From positions 6,634,001-6,698,000 of the forward strand of contig NZ_JAUSZL010000002.1 in the NCBI RefSeq assembly GCF_030817535.1: a DNA stretch of 64,000 nt, in the 5' to 3' direction. Below are positions 52,530-61,088 of the stretch, in pieces (position 1 is the stretch's first letter; the number at the start of each line of letters is the position of its first letter). The notes under the pieces were generated by a model. The model had not been told where the DNA came from and searched no databases. It saw nothing but the letters and a program-made list of their open reading frames with translations. A program made the position numbers and the translations under genes. Source of the stretch: Streptomyces sp. V3I8 (GTDB taxonomy: Bacteria > Actinomycetota > Actinomycetes > Streptomycetales > Streptomycetaceae).

Positions 52530-53519
52530 CTACGGGGTCACCACGATCTTCCGGCCGACGCCCGCGGCGAACTGGTCCAGGGCCTGCGGGTACTGGTCCA
52601 GGGGCAGGCGGTCGGAGATGAAGACGTCCGGGTCCAGGACGCCCGTCGCGAACAGCTCCGCCGCGCGCTCGAAGCTGTGCAGGACCGCCATCGAGCCGGT
52701 GATGGTGATCTCCTGGTTGTAGATGCGGTACGGGTCGATGGAGACCCGGGTCGCGTAGTCGGCCACCCCGAACTGGAGGAACGTGCCGGCCTTGGCGACC
52801 CGCTCCAGGCCGTCCTGGATCGCCGCCGCGTTGCCCGTGGCGTCGATGACCAGCTCCCAGCCCTGCGGCCGGTCCAGCTCGTCGGCGCTCGTGGCGGACG
52901 CCGAGACGCCGAGCTGCCGGGCGGTGGTCAGACGCTGCGGGTTGATGTCCACCACGTCGACGCTCGCGGCGCCGGTCCGCTTGGCCAGTTCCAGCATCAT
53001 CAGGCCCATCGTTCCCGAGCCGTAGATCAGCACGTGGGCGCCGAGGCGGGAGTTGAGCACGTCGTAGCCGCGTACCGCGCAGGACAGGGGCTCGATCAGG
53101 GCCGCGTCCTGGGTGCGTACGTGCTCGGGGAGCTTGACGCAGTTCGCCACCGGCGCGACCGCGTACTGGGCGGCGCCGCCTCCCGTCGTCACGCCGATCG
53201 CGGCCCAGCGCTCACAGAGGTTGTTGTGGCCCGTGCGGCAGTAGCGGCATTCGTGGCAGTAGAGGGAGGGGTCGACGGCGACCTGGTCGCCGACCGACAG
53301 CTCCGTGACCTGCCTGCCCACCCCGACGACCTCGCCCGCGAACTCGTGGCCGGGGACGATGGGCAGCTTGGGCGCGAACTCGCCCTGGAGGATGTGCAGG
53401 TCCGTGCCGCACAGCCCGCAGGCCGCGACCTCCACGACGACCTCGCGGGGCCCTGGCGTCGGGTCCGGGACCTCGGTGACGACGGCCCTGCCCACGGACT
53501 CGATGACGGCGGCCTTCAT
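52530..53519 (-). CDS. Zinc-dependent alcohol/polyol dehydrogenase
   Basis: Medium-chain dehydrogenase of 329 residues. Catalytic zinc ligands appear in CGLCGTDLH and GHEFAGEV, the structural zinc cysteines in CHECRYCRTGHNNLC, and a Rossmann motif in IYGSGTMGLMM. Similar enzymes oxidise sorbitol, threonine or other polyols. The ATG at 53519 overlaps the upstream permease stop. As the last gene of the ABC sugar-transport operon it probably oxidises the imported sugar or polyol. Confidence 0.9.
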   Translation of the reverse strand: MKAAVIESVGRAVVTEVPDPTPGPREVVVEVAACGLCGTDLHILQGEFAPKLPIVPGHEFAGEVVGVGRQVTELSVGDQVAVDPSLYCHECRYCRTGHNNLCERWAAIGVTTGGGAAQYAVAPVANCVKLPEHVRTQDAALIEPLSCAVRGYDVLNSRLGAHVLIYGSGTMGLMMLELAKRTGAASVDVVDINPQRLTTARQLGVSASATSADELDRPQGWELVIDATGNAAAIQDGLERVAKAGTFLQFGVADYATRVSIDPYRIYNQEITITGSMAVLHSFERAAELFATGVLDPDVFISDRLPLDQYPQALDQFAAGVGRKIVVTP

Positions 53520-54397
53520 TTGACGGCTCCCAGTGACAGGCCCTGGACCAGTTTGTCCTGGGCGGCGAACCCCGCGGCGAGCACCGGCAGGGAGACGACG
53601 AGCGACGCGGCGCACACCTTCGCCAGGAACAGGCCCTGGCTGGTGATGAAGCCGGTGAGGAAGACCGGGGCGGTCTCCGCCACCACACCCGTCAGCACGC
53701 GGGCGAAGAGCAGCTCGTTCCAGCTGAAGATGAAGCAGATCAGGGAGGTGGCGGCGATGCCCGGCAGGGCGATGGGAGCCACCACGCGGGTCAGGATCGT
53801 CGGCAGCCTCGCGCCGTCTATCTGGGCCGCCTCGATGATGGCCACCGGGACCTCGGCGAGGAAGGACTGCATCATCCACACCGCGATCGGCAGGTTCATC
53901 GACGTGTAGAGGATGACCAGGAGCCAGATGTTGTCCAGCATCCCGGTGTTCTTCGCGAAGAGGTAGATCGGCAGGAGACCCGCGACGACCGGCAGCATCT
54001 TCGTCGAGAGGAAGAAGAAGAGGACGTCCGTCCACTTCTTCACCGGGCGGATGGAGAGCGCGTAGGCCGCGGGGAGGGCGAGGACCAGGACCAGGAGCGT
54101 CGACGCCAGCGACGCCACCAGGGAGTTGGTGAGGGCCGGCCAGGGGCTCGCGCCGCCGCCCGTGCCGAAGAACTCGCGGTAGCCGTCGAGGGTCAGGGCC
54201 GCCCCGAAGGACGGCGGGTTGGTCGCCGCGTCCTCCTCGGAGTGGAAGGAGGTCAGGACCATCCAGGCGATGGGCAGGAAGAAGACGATGCCGGCCAGCC
54301 AGGCGACCAGGCCCAGGCCCCGTCCCCTGGCGCGGCGGGGGCCGGGTCCGGTGGCCTCGGTGCTGCTGGGGCGTGCTTGTACGGCGGTGGCGGTCAT
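53516..54397 (-). CDS. Carbohydrate ABC transporter permease (MalG type)
   Basis: Inner-membrane subunit with six transmembrane helices in 293 residues. The EAA loop appears as EAAQIDGARLPTILTRVVAPIALPG. It pairs with the MalF-type permease encoded immediately upstream (ATGA overlap at 54394-54397) and overlaps the dehydrogenase gene by ATGA. No ATPase is encoded here; Streptomyces importers of this class often share the MsiK ATPase encoded elsewhere. Confidence 0.93.
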   Translation of the reverse strand: MTATAVQARPSSTEATGPGPRRARGRGLGLVAWLAGIVFFLPIAWMVLTSFHSEEDAATNPPSFGAALTLDGYREFFGTGGGASPWPALTNSLVASLASTLLVLVLALPAAYALSIRPVKKWTDVLFFFLSTKMLPVVAGLLPIYLFAKNTGMLDNIWLLVILYTSMNLPIAVWMMQSFLAEVPVAIIEAAQIDGARLPTILTRVVAPIALPGIAATSLICFIFSWNELLFARVLTGVVAETAPVFLTGFITSQGLFLAKVCAASLVVSLPVLAAGFAAQDKLVQGLSLGAVK

Positions 54398-55335
54398 GCG
54401 CGGCCCACCTCCTCGCGGAACAGGGACGAGACCACGCGCAGTGCGAAGGTCGCGATGATGATCGAACCGATGACGACCAGGACGCCGGCCGCGGAGGCGA
54501 GGCCGTTCTCGTGGGCCTGGTAGAAGGTCTGGTAGACGGTGTAGGGCAGGTTCGCGGTGCCCAGGCCGCCGGACGTGATCGTGAAGACCGCGTCGAAGTT
54601 CTGCACGATGTAGATCGACCCCAGCAGGGCGCCCAGTTCGAGGTAGCGGCGCAGATGGGGGAGGGTCAGATAGCGGAAGACCTGCCAGGCGCTCGCGCCG
54701 TCGACCTCGGCCGCCTCGATCTGCTGGTGGTCCCGGCTCTGCAGGCCCGCCAGCAGGATCAGCATCATGAAGGGCGTCCACTGCCAGACGAGGGACATCT
54801 CGATGGCGAGCAGCGGGGTGTTGGAGATCCAGTCCGGCTCCGGGCCGCCGACGTAGTGCAGCAGACCGTTGAGCAGGCCGTACTCGGGGTTGTAGAGCAC
54901 GTGCTTCCAGAGCAGGGCCGCCGCTACGGGGACCACCAGGAAGGGCGCGATCAGGAGGGTGCGGACCAGGCCGCGGCCCCGGAATTTCCGGTCCAGGAGG
55001 AGGGCGAGGCCCAGGCCCAGGACCAGGCTGGCCAGGACGACGGAGACGGTCAGCAGGATCGTCGTCCAGACCGACTTGCGCAGGGCCGCGTCGGTGAGGA
55101 CCTCGGTGTAGTTGCCGAAGCCCGTGAAGCTGCGGGCGTCCGGGTAGAGCGAGTTCCAGTCGAAGAAGGAGATCACCAGCGTGGCCACGAACGGCAGCTG
55201 GGTCACGGCGATCATGAAGATCAGGGCGGGCAGGAGCGGGGCCCGGGTCGCCCAGGCGCGCAGGCGGCCGGAGGGGGGCTTCCTGTCCGTGCGTACGGGT
55301 GGTGCGGCCACGGGGGCTGTCGTTGTCGCGGTCAT
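54394..55335 (-). CDS. Carbohydrate ABC transporter permease (MalF type)
   Basis: A 313-residue membrane protein with six to seven helices and the EAA loop EAAEVDGASAWQVFRYLTLPHLRR. Its start overlaps the stop of the binding-protein gene (ATGA at 55332-55335) and its stop overlaps the second permease gene, so the three transport genes are tightly coupled. Confidence 0.93.
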   Translation of the reverse strand: MTATTTAPVAAPPVRTDRKPPSGRLRAWATRAPLLPALIFMIAVTQLPFVATLVISFFDWNSLYPDARSFTGFGNYTEVLTDAALRKSVWTTILLTVSVVLASLVLGLGLALLLDRKFRGRGLVRTLLIAPFLVVPVAAALLWKHVLYNPEYGLLNGLLHYVGGPEPDWISNTPLLAIEMSLVWQWTPFMMLILLAGLQSRDHQQIEAAEVDGASAWQVFRYLTLPHLRRYLELGALLGSIYIVQNFDAVFTITSGGLGTANLPYTVYQTFYQAHENGLASAAGVLVVIGSIIIATFALRVVSSLFREEVGRA

Positions 55336-56702
55336 CGTCCCTCGTACTCCTCGGCGATCTCCTCGGCCAGCTTCTGGGACTTCCTCAGGGCCGACTCGAC
55401 GGACTGGCGTCCGGCGATGGCCGCGCTGATCTCCTGGGAGACCTTGGTGCCGAGATCGGTGAACTCGGGGATGCCGACGAACTGGATGCCGGGCGCGGGC
55501 CGCGGCTGTACGCCGGGATCGGTGGGCCGGGCGCCCTCGATGGCCTTCTTGGTCATCTCCTGGAAGGCGCCGGCCTCCTTGCGGTAGTCGGCGTTCGTGT
55601 ACGTCGAGGCGCGCTTGCCGGCCGGCACGTTGGACCAGCCGATCTCGTCGCCCACCAGCTGCTCGTACTCCTTGCTGGACGCCCAGGAGACGAACTTCCA
55701 CGCCTTGTCGGGGTTGCGGGACGCGTCCTGGATGCCCCAGGCCCAGGTGTAGAGCCAGCCGGAGGAGTCCGTCTTCTCGACCGGTGCCGGTACGTAGCCG
55801 ATCTTCCCCTTGACCGGGGACTTCGCCGATTCCAGGGAGCCGGCCGCGGACGTGGCGTCGTACCACATGGCGACCTTGCCCTGGGTCAGGTTGTTCAGGC
55901 ACTCGGCGAAGCCGGACTGGGCCGCGCCCGACTCGCCGTGCTCGCGGACGAGGTCGACGTAGAACTCGGTCGCCTTCCGGAACTCGGGGGAGTCGAGCCG
56001 CGCCTTCCAGTCCTTGTCGAACCAGGTGCCGCCGAAGGTGTTCACGACCGTGGTGAGCGGGGCCATGATCTCGCCCCAGCCGGGCAGCCCGCGCAGGCAG
56101 ATGCCCTTCATGCCCGACTCGGCGCCGTCCGCCTTCGCGGCGAGGTCGGCCACCTGCGTCCAGGTCGGGCGCTCGGGCATGGTGAGGCCCTTCGCCTCGA
56201 ACACGTCCTTGCGGTACATCAGGAAGGACGACTCGCCGTAGAAGGGTTGTCCGTACAGCTTGCCGTCCTCCGCGGTGAGCGACTGGCGCATCGGCTTGAG
56301 GACGTCCTGCTCGTCGTACGCCGGGTCCTCGGCCACGTACGAGTCCATCTCGTGCAGCCAGTCGTTCTTGGCGTAGATCGGGATCTCGTAGTTGGACAGG
56401 GTGGCGACGTCGTACTGGCCGGCCTGGTTGGCGAAGTCCTGGCTGATCTTGTCGCGGACGTCGTTCTCCGGCAGCACGGTGAAGTTCACCTTGATGCCGG
56501 TCTCCTTGGTGAAGTGGGCCGCGGTGAGCTTCTGCAGCTCCACCATCTGCGGGTTGTTGACCATGAGGACGTTGATGGAGTTGCCACCGGAGCCCGCACC
56601 GCCCGCTCCGGCCCAGCAACCGGAGAGCAGCGGGGCGAGCAGCGTCCCTGCGGCGGCCGCGGCGAACATCACGCGCGGCCTCCGTCGGCTCTGGGTTCGC
56701 AT
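55332..56702 (-). CDS. Sugar ABC transporter substrate-binding lipoprotein
   Basis: A 456-residue extracellular solute-binding protein (family 1). The signal ends in the lipobox LLSGC (Cys about residue 28), preceded by twin arginines, then a Gly/Ala linker and the two-lobe binding domain. The sorbitol/mannitol-type downstream dehydrogenase and the nearby uronate genes hint at a polyol or uronate ligand, but the sequence does not decide. First gene of the leftward SBP-permease-permease-dehydrogenase operon. Confidence 0.92.
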   Translation of the reverse strand: MRTQSRRRPRVMFAAAAAGTLLAPLLSGCWAGAGGAGSGGNSINVLMVNNPQMVELQKLTAAHFTKETGIKVNFTVLPENDVRDKISQDFANQAGQYDVATLSNYEIPIYAKNDWLHEMDSYVAEDPAYDEQDVLKPMRQSLTAEDGKLYGQPFYGESSFLMYRKDVFEAKGLTMPERPTWTQVADLAAKADGAESGMKGICLRGLPGWGEIMAPLTTVVNTFGGTWFDKDWKARLDSPEFRKATEFYVDLVREHGESGAAQSGFAECLNNLTQGKVAMWYDATSAAGSLESAKSPVKGKIGYVPAPVEKTDSSGWLYTWAWGIQDASRNPDKAWKFVSWASSKEYEQLVGDEIGWSNVPAGKRASTYTNADYRKEAGAFQEMTKKAIEGARPTDPGVQPRPAPGIQFVGIPEFTDLGTKVSQEISAAIAGRQSVESALRKSQKLAEEIAEEYEGR

Positions 56703-56817
56703 GGATCACTCCTGGATCAATCAGTACATAAGGGATGGCTTGGGGGAGTGTGGTGTCGTGCCAGTGGGTCGGGTTCTCGGCCTCCTGCGACCTTCTGCGG
56801 ACTCGTGTGGCCCGCTG

Positions 56818-57588
56818 TCAGACCCGGATGACCTGGGGTCCCTGCATCGAGTAGCGGTGGGCCTCGGAGGTGGGCAGGAACGTACTCGTCACGATCGCTT
56901 CCAAGGCGCTGATCTCGGCGAACCGGCAGAAGCTGACGGCGCCGAACTTGGTGTGCACGCCCGCGAACACCGTGCGCCGCGCGGCCCGGATCGCCTGTGC
57001 CTTGACCTCGCTGACGGCGGGATCGGGGGTGGTGAGGCCGTGCTCGCGGGAGATGCCGTTGGCGCCGATGAACGCCAGGTCGATGACGAAGCCCGCGAGC
57101 ATCTTCGTCGTCCAGTGGTCGACGGTGGCCAGGGTGCCGGGCCTGACCCGGCCGCCCAGCAGCAGCACCGTCTTGTTGTCGGCCTCGGCGAGCGCGCCCG
57201 CGGTGGCCAGGGACGCGGTGACCACGGTCAGCGGTCGGTCCCGGGGCAGTGACTCGGCGATGAGCTGGGGGGTGAAGCCCTCGTCGACGAAGACCGTCTC
57301 CGCGTCCCCGAGCAGCTCGGCCGCGGCGGCCGCGATCCGGCGCTTCTCGGGTACGTGGCTGGTGGCGCGGAAGGCGAGCGTCGTCTCGAAGCCGGCGCTC
57401 TCCACGGGGTAGGCGCCGCCGTGTGTGCGGCGGACGAGGCCGTGGTCCTCCAGGGCACGCAGGTCGCGGCGCACGGTCTCCCGGGCGACGCCCAGTTCGG
57501 CGGCGAGCTCGTTCACGTCGACGGCGCCGGTGCGCCGGGCGGTCTTCACGATCTCCCGCTGTCTTTCTTCCGCGCTCATGCCCGACAC
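56818..57588 (-). CDS. DeoR-family sugar-metabolism regulator
   Basis: A 256-residue DeoR/GlpR repressor: N-terminal HTH (ERQREIVKTARRTGAVDVNELAAELG, VARETVRRDLRALEDHGLV) and a C-terminal sugar-phosphate sensor of the ISOCOT fold (FVDEGFTPQLIAE, VLLLGGRVRPGTLA, IGANGIS, KAQAIRAARRTV). GTG at 57588 or ATG at 57579 are both possible. It lies 115 nt upstream of the ABC operon in the same direction and probably represses it and perhaps the divergent uronate genes. Confidence 0.92.
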   Translation of the reverse strand: MSGMSAEERQREIVKTARRTGAVDVNELAAELGVARETVRRDLRALEDHGLVRRTHGGAYPVESAGFETTLAFRATSHVPEKRRIAAAAAELLGDAETVFVDEGFTPQLIAESLPRDRPLTVVTASLATAGALAEADNKTVLLLGGRVRPGTLATVDHWTTKMLAGFVIDLAFIGANGISREHGLTTPDPAVSEVKAQAIRAARRTVFAGVHTKFGAVSFCRFAEISALEAIVTSTFLPTSEAHRYSMQGPQVIRV

Positions 57589-57782
57589 CCGCTTCCGCTC
57601 CCTTGCGTACTGCCCGTTCGGGCCCGGTGCGGCCCTTGGGGGAAGTTCTACAGCCGGTACGCGCCACTGACCAGGCCTGTTGCGGGCCCGATGGCGCCCG
57701 CATGTGCCCGTGGGCTGAGACGGCTGCCCGCGTCGGACCTGCGACGGAGCGTAATCCGGGCACTGCGCGTGCCCGAACGGCA

Positions 57783-57821
57783 GGGCGGGCGGGCCCGTTC
57801 GGTGCCCGCCCGTCCCGGGAG
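57783..57821 (-). terminator. Possible hairpin terminator after udh
   Basis: GGGCGGGC at 57783-57790 pairs with GCCCGCCC at 57814-57821 across a 23-nt loop, 48 nt downstream of the leftward udh gene. The loop is long, so this is weak. Confidence 0.4.
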
Positions 57822-57868
57822 GTGGTGCGTAGGGGGTGGCTGGAAGTGCCGTGGGCCGGACGCGGACG

Positions 57869-58693
57869 TCAGTGGGGCCACACCGGCGGGTTGCTCACGA
57901 AGGCGCCGCCCAGACGGGCGTGCTCCGGGTTCGCCGGGTCCAGCTCGCCCTGCTCCGCGATCAGTTTCCCGGCGTACCGCTCCGAGTCGTCCTGCGGCTC
58001 GTAACCGAGCGCGCGGGCGGTCGTGAGGTCCCACCACAGGCGGGTGTTGGCGGAGGAGCCGTAGACGACGCTGTGCCCGACGCCCTCGGCGGTCAGTGCC
58101 GCGTGGAAGAGGCGGGCGCCGTCACCGGGGCTCATCCAGACCGACAGCATGCGCACGGTGGTCGGCTCCGGGAAGCAGGAGCCGATGCGGACGGAGACGG
58201 TCTCCAGGCCGTGCTTGTCCCAGTAGAACTGCGCCAGGTCCTCGCCGAACGACTTCGACAGGCCGTAGAAGGTGTCCGGGCGGCGGGGGGTGTCGATGGG
58301 GATCAGCGCGCCCGGCCCGTGGGGCGCCTCGCCCTCCGGGCGCGGGGTGAAGCCGACCGCGTGGTTGGAGGAGGCGAAGACGACGCGCCCGACGCCCTCC
58401 TCGCGCGCGGCCTCGTACAGGTGGTACGTGCCCTCGATGTTCGCCTTCATGATCTTGTCGAAGGTGGACTCCAGGGAGATGCCCGCGAGATGGATGACGG
58501 CGTCCACGCCCCGGACGGCCTCGCGCAGGGCCTGCCGGTCGCCGAGGTCCGCGACGATCGCGTCCGGCTCGCCCTCGATCGGGCGCAGGTCCAGCAGGCG
58601 CAGCTGGTAGCCGTAGGCGGGCAGCAGCCCGCGCATCAGGGTGCCGAGGCCGCCGGCGGCGCCGGTGAGCAGAATGGTGCGGGGAGCGGGCAT
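57869..58693 (-). CDS. udh: Uronate dehydrogenase (NAD-dependent SDR)
   Basis: Extended short-chain dehydrogenase of 274 residues, close in length and motifs to uronate dehydrogenases that oxidise D-glucuronate or D-galacturonate to the aldarolactone. The Rossmann motif is TGAAGGLG (residues about 10-17), and the catalytic YGLSK lies near residue 140; HLAGIS, ASSNHAVGF and RIGSCFPEP also match. It is divergent from a KdgD-type dehydratase gene that acts later in the same oxidative uronate route, which strengthens the call. Confidence 0.82.
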   Translation of the reverse strand: MPAPRTILLTGAAGGLGTLMRGLLPAYGYQLRLLDLRPIEGEPDAIVADLGDRQALREAVRGVDAVIHLAGISLESTFDKIMKANIEGTYHLYEAAREEGVGRVVFASSNHAVGFTPRPEGEAPHGPGALIPIDTPRRPDTFYGLSKSFGEDLAQFYWDKHGLETVSVRIGSCFPEPTTVRMLSVWMSPGDGARLFHAALTAEGVGHSVVYGSSANTRLWWDLTTARALGYEPQDDSERYAGKLIAEQGELDPANPEHARLGGAFVSNPPVWPH

Positions 58694-58874
58694 CCTCGGG
58701 TCTCCTAGAATCAGCAGCCGTAAGCGTGTGCTTCACCGTGTACGGCATTCACATGCGTGGACACGCTAAGGATCGTCCGCCGCCCGCGTCAAGTGTCGCG
58801 CGTGGGTGTGGAATCCGCTGCCCCTCCGCTTCGTTCGTGGTCTTTTATTGCTCCGGGAATGCGGGTTTCCCCGC

Positions 58875-58904
58875 TTGACCGCCCCGGAGAGGGCGCTTTA
58901 GCGT
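58875..58904 (+). promoter_or_regulatory. Candidate promoter of the kdgD operon
   Basis: TTGACC (58875-58880) and TAGCGT (58899-58904) with an 18-bp spacer form a good sigma-HrdB-type promoter 77 nt before kdgD. The rest of the 287-base divergent gap probably holds the udh promoter and an operator. Confidence 0.6.
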
Positions 58905-58980
58905 GGACATGTTCAGAGATGTAGACGCAAATCAGAAACGTGCACGGGTGGCGTGTGCGTACATGCTCTAGGGAGAGCCC

Positions 58981-59922
58981 GTGTCGTCAGCCCCCCTCGC
59001 CGCCCGCCTCGGTATCCCGAGCGGGCCGCTGTTCTTCCCCGTCACCGCGTACGACCGTGCCGGCGCCGTCGACCTGGACGTCTACCGCGAGCACGTCCGG
59101 CGGGGCGTCGAGGCCGGTGCCGCCGCCGTCTTCGCCTGCTGCGGCACCGGCGAGTTCCACGCACTCACGCCCGAGGAGTTCCAGGACTGCGTACGGGCGG
59201 CCGTCGAGGAGAGCGCGGGCCGCGTACCCGTCGTCGCGGGCGCCGGCTACGGAACCGCCCTCGCGGTGCGGTACGCACGGCTCGCCGAGGAGGCGGGCGC
59301 GGACGGACTGCTGGCCATGCCGCCCTACCTCGTGGTCGCCGGGCAGGAAGGGCTGCTGCGGCACTACACGGAACTGGCCGCGGCGACCTCCCTCGACATC
59401 ATCGTGTACCAGCGGGACAACGCCGTCTTCACGCCACGGACCGTGGTGGCACTGGCCCGCACCGAAGGGGTCATCGGCTTCAAGGACGGCACCGGCGACC
59501 TCGACCTCATGCAGCGCATCGTCAGCGCCGTACGGTCCGAGGCGCCGGGGGACTTCCTGTACTTCAACGGGCTGCCGACCGCCGAACTCACCGGCCTCGC
59601 CTACCGCGGCATCGGCATCACGCTCTACTCGTCCGCCGTCTTCTGCTTCGCGCCCGAGATCGCCCTCGCCTTCCACCGGGCCCTGGGCTCCGGCGACGAC
59701 GAGGTCGTGAACCGGCTGCTCGACGGCTTCTACCGGCCGCTCGTCGAACTGCGCGCCCAGGGCCGCGGGTACGCCGTCTCGCTCGTCAAGGCGGGCGTAC
59801 GGCTGAAGGGGCTCGACGTGGGCGAGGTGCGGCCGCCGCTGCACGAGCCGTCCGAGGACCACGTCAAGCAGCTCGCCGAGCTGATCGAACGCGGCCACGC
59901 GCTGCTGGAGGAGGGCAAGTGA
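58981..59922 (+). CDS. kdgD: 5-dehydro-4-deoxyglucarate dehydratase
   Basis: DapA-family enzyme that dehydrates and decarboxylates 5-keto-4-deoxyglucarate to 2-oxoglutarate semialdehyde. The 313-residue protein has CGTGEFHALTPEE (residues about 54-66), Tyr143 in IVYQRDN and the Schiff-base Lys168 in IGFKDGTGD, all typical of KdgD and distinct from DapA. GTG start at 58981 preceded by GGGAGAG. Together with udh it suggests degradation of glucuronate/galacturonate by the oxidative pathway. Confidence 0.88.
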   Translation: MSSAPLAARLGIPSGPLFFPVTAYDRAGAVDLDVYREHVRRGVEAGAAAVFACCGTGEFHALTPEEFQDCVRAAVEESAGRVPVVAGAGYGTALAVRYARLAEEAGADGLLAMPPYLVVAGQEGLLRHYTELAAATSLDIIVYQRDNAVFTPRTVVALARTEGVIGFKDGTGDLDLMQRIVSAVRSEAPGDFLYFNGLPTAELTGLAYRGIGITLYSSAVFCFAPEIALAFHRALGSGDDEVVNRLLDGFYRPLVELRAQGRGYAVSLVKAGVRLKGLDVGEVRPPLHEPSEDHVKQLAELIERGHALLEEGK

Positions 59923-61088
59923 GGACGTCGGCCTTCGTCTATCCCTGGGACGTCAACGGCGACCCCGGCGCGGCGGAGCGCATCGCCGGGCTCGGCGTGC
60001 GGCAGGCGACACTCGCGTCCGCCTACCACTCCACGCGCGCGCTGACCCCCCGCCACCCGCGGCACCGCATCGTCACCGCCCGGCACGCGGCCGTGCTCTA
60101 CCCGGCGGACCCCGGACGCTGGCAGGGCCGCAGACTGCGGCCGTACGCCGCCGGGGACTGGGCGCCGGGGGACGCGTACGGGGAGGCCACCGAGGCGCTC
60201 GCGGGCGCCGGGCTCGACGTGCACACCTGGGTGGTCCTCGCGCACAACTCCCGGATGGGCGAGGAGTTCCCGGACACCTCCGTGGTCAACGCCTACGGGG
60301 ACCGCTATCCGTGGGCCCCCTGCGTCGCACAGCCCGAGACGCGCGCGTACCTGACCGACCTGGCCGTCGAGGCGGCCGTCCGGCCGGGGGCGGCGGGTAC
60401 GGAACTGGAGTCCCTCGGCTGGTACGGGCTGCCGCACCTGCACGCCCACGACAAGACGGCGGGCGTGGCGCTCGGGGACGCCGGCACGTACCTGATGTCG
60501 CTGTGCTTCTGCCCCACGTGCCGCGACGGGTACGCGCACCTGGGCCTCGACGGCGACGAGTCGGCGGCCGCGGTACGGCGCGCACTGGAGCCCGTCTGGC
60601 GCGGCGGGACGCCCACCGGGGGCTGGGAGGCCGTGGAGGAGCTGCTGGGCGGCGAGCTCGCCACCGCCACGCGCGCGTGGCGGGACTCGGTCGCCCGTTC
60701 CCTGCAGACGGAGGTCGTCGGCGCCGTGCGCGCGGCGGCTCCCGCGGGCTTCCGGGTCCTGCTGCACGCGGACCCCGACTCGTACCACGTGGGTGCGAAC
60801 GCCGGGGTGGACCCGCGGCACGTCCTCACCGTCGCCGACGGTGTGGTCGTGCCGTGCGGTACAGGGCCCGAACTGCTGACGCCCTTCGCCGGGCACGCCA
60901 CCGAGGAGACCGTGCTGGCGGCCAACCTCCCGGTGGTACGCGGCATGGGAGGCAGCCCCGCGACACTCTTCGAGGACGCGACGCGGGCGGCCGGAGCCGG
61001 CGCCACCGAACTACGGCTGTATCACGCCGGGTTGGCATCGGACGAGGACCTGTCGCTCGTGGCGGACGCGCTGGCGCGGCTGGGCTGA
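59919..61088 (+). CDS. Unrecognised protein in the uronate operon
   Basis: A 389-residue soluble protein starting at GTG 59919, overlapping kdgD by GTGA, so made with it. I recognise no named family. It begins RTSAFVYPWDVNGDPGAAERIAGLG and contains ARHAAVLYP, a CFCPTCRDGY segment that could bind a metal, LHADPDSYHVGANAG, and GATELRLYHAGL near the end; the alternating pattern resembles a TIM barrel such as a glycoside hydrolase. A role in releasing or processing a uronate-containing sugar is a reasonable guess. Its last 67 nt overlap the convergent MFS gene. Confidence 0.7.
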   Translation: MRTSAFVYPWDVNGDPGAAERIAGLGVRQATLASAYHSTRALTPRHPRHRIVTARHAAVLYPADPGRWQGRRLRPYAAGDWAPGDAYGEATEALAGAGLDVHTWVVLAHNSRMGEEFPDTSVVNAYGDRYPWAPCVAQPETRAYLTDLAVEAAVRPGAAGTELESLGWYGLPHLHAHDKTAGVALGDAGTYLMSLCFCPTCRDGYAHLGLDGDESAAAVRRALEPVWRGGTPTGGWEAVEELLGGELATATRAWRDSVARSLQTEVVGAVRAAAPAGFRVLLHADPDSYHVGANAGVDPRHVLTVADGVVVPCGTGPELLTPFAGHATEETVLAANLPVVRGMGGSPATLFEDATRAAGAGATELRLYHAGLASDEDLSLVADALARLG

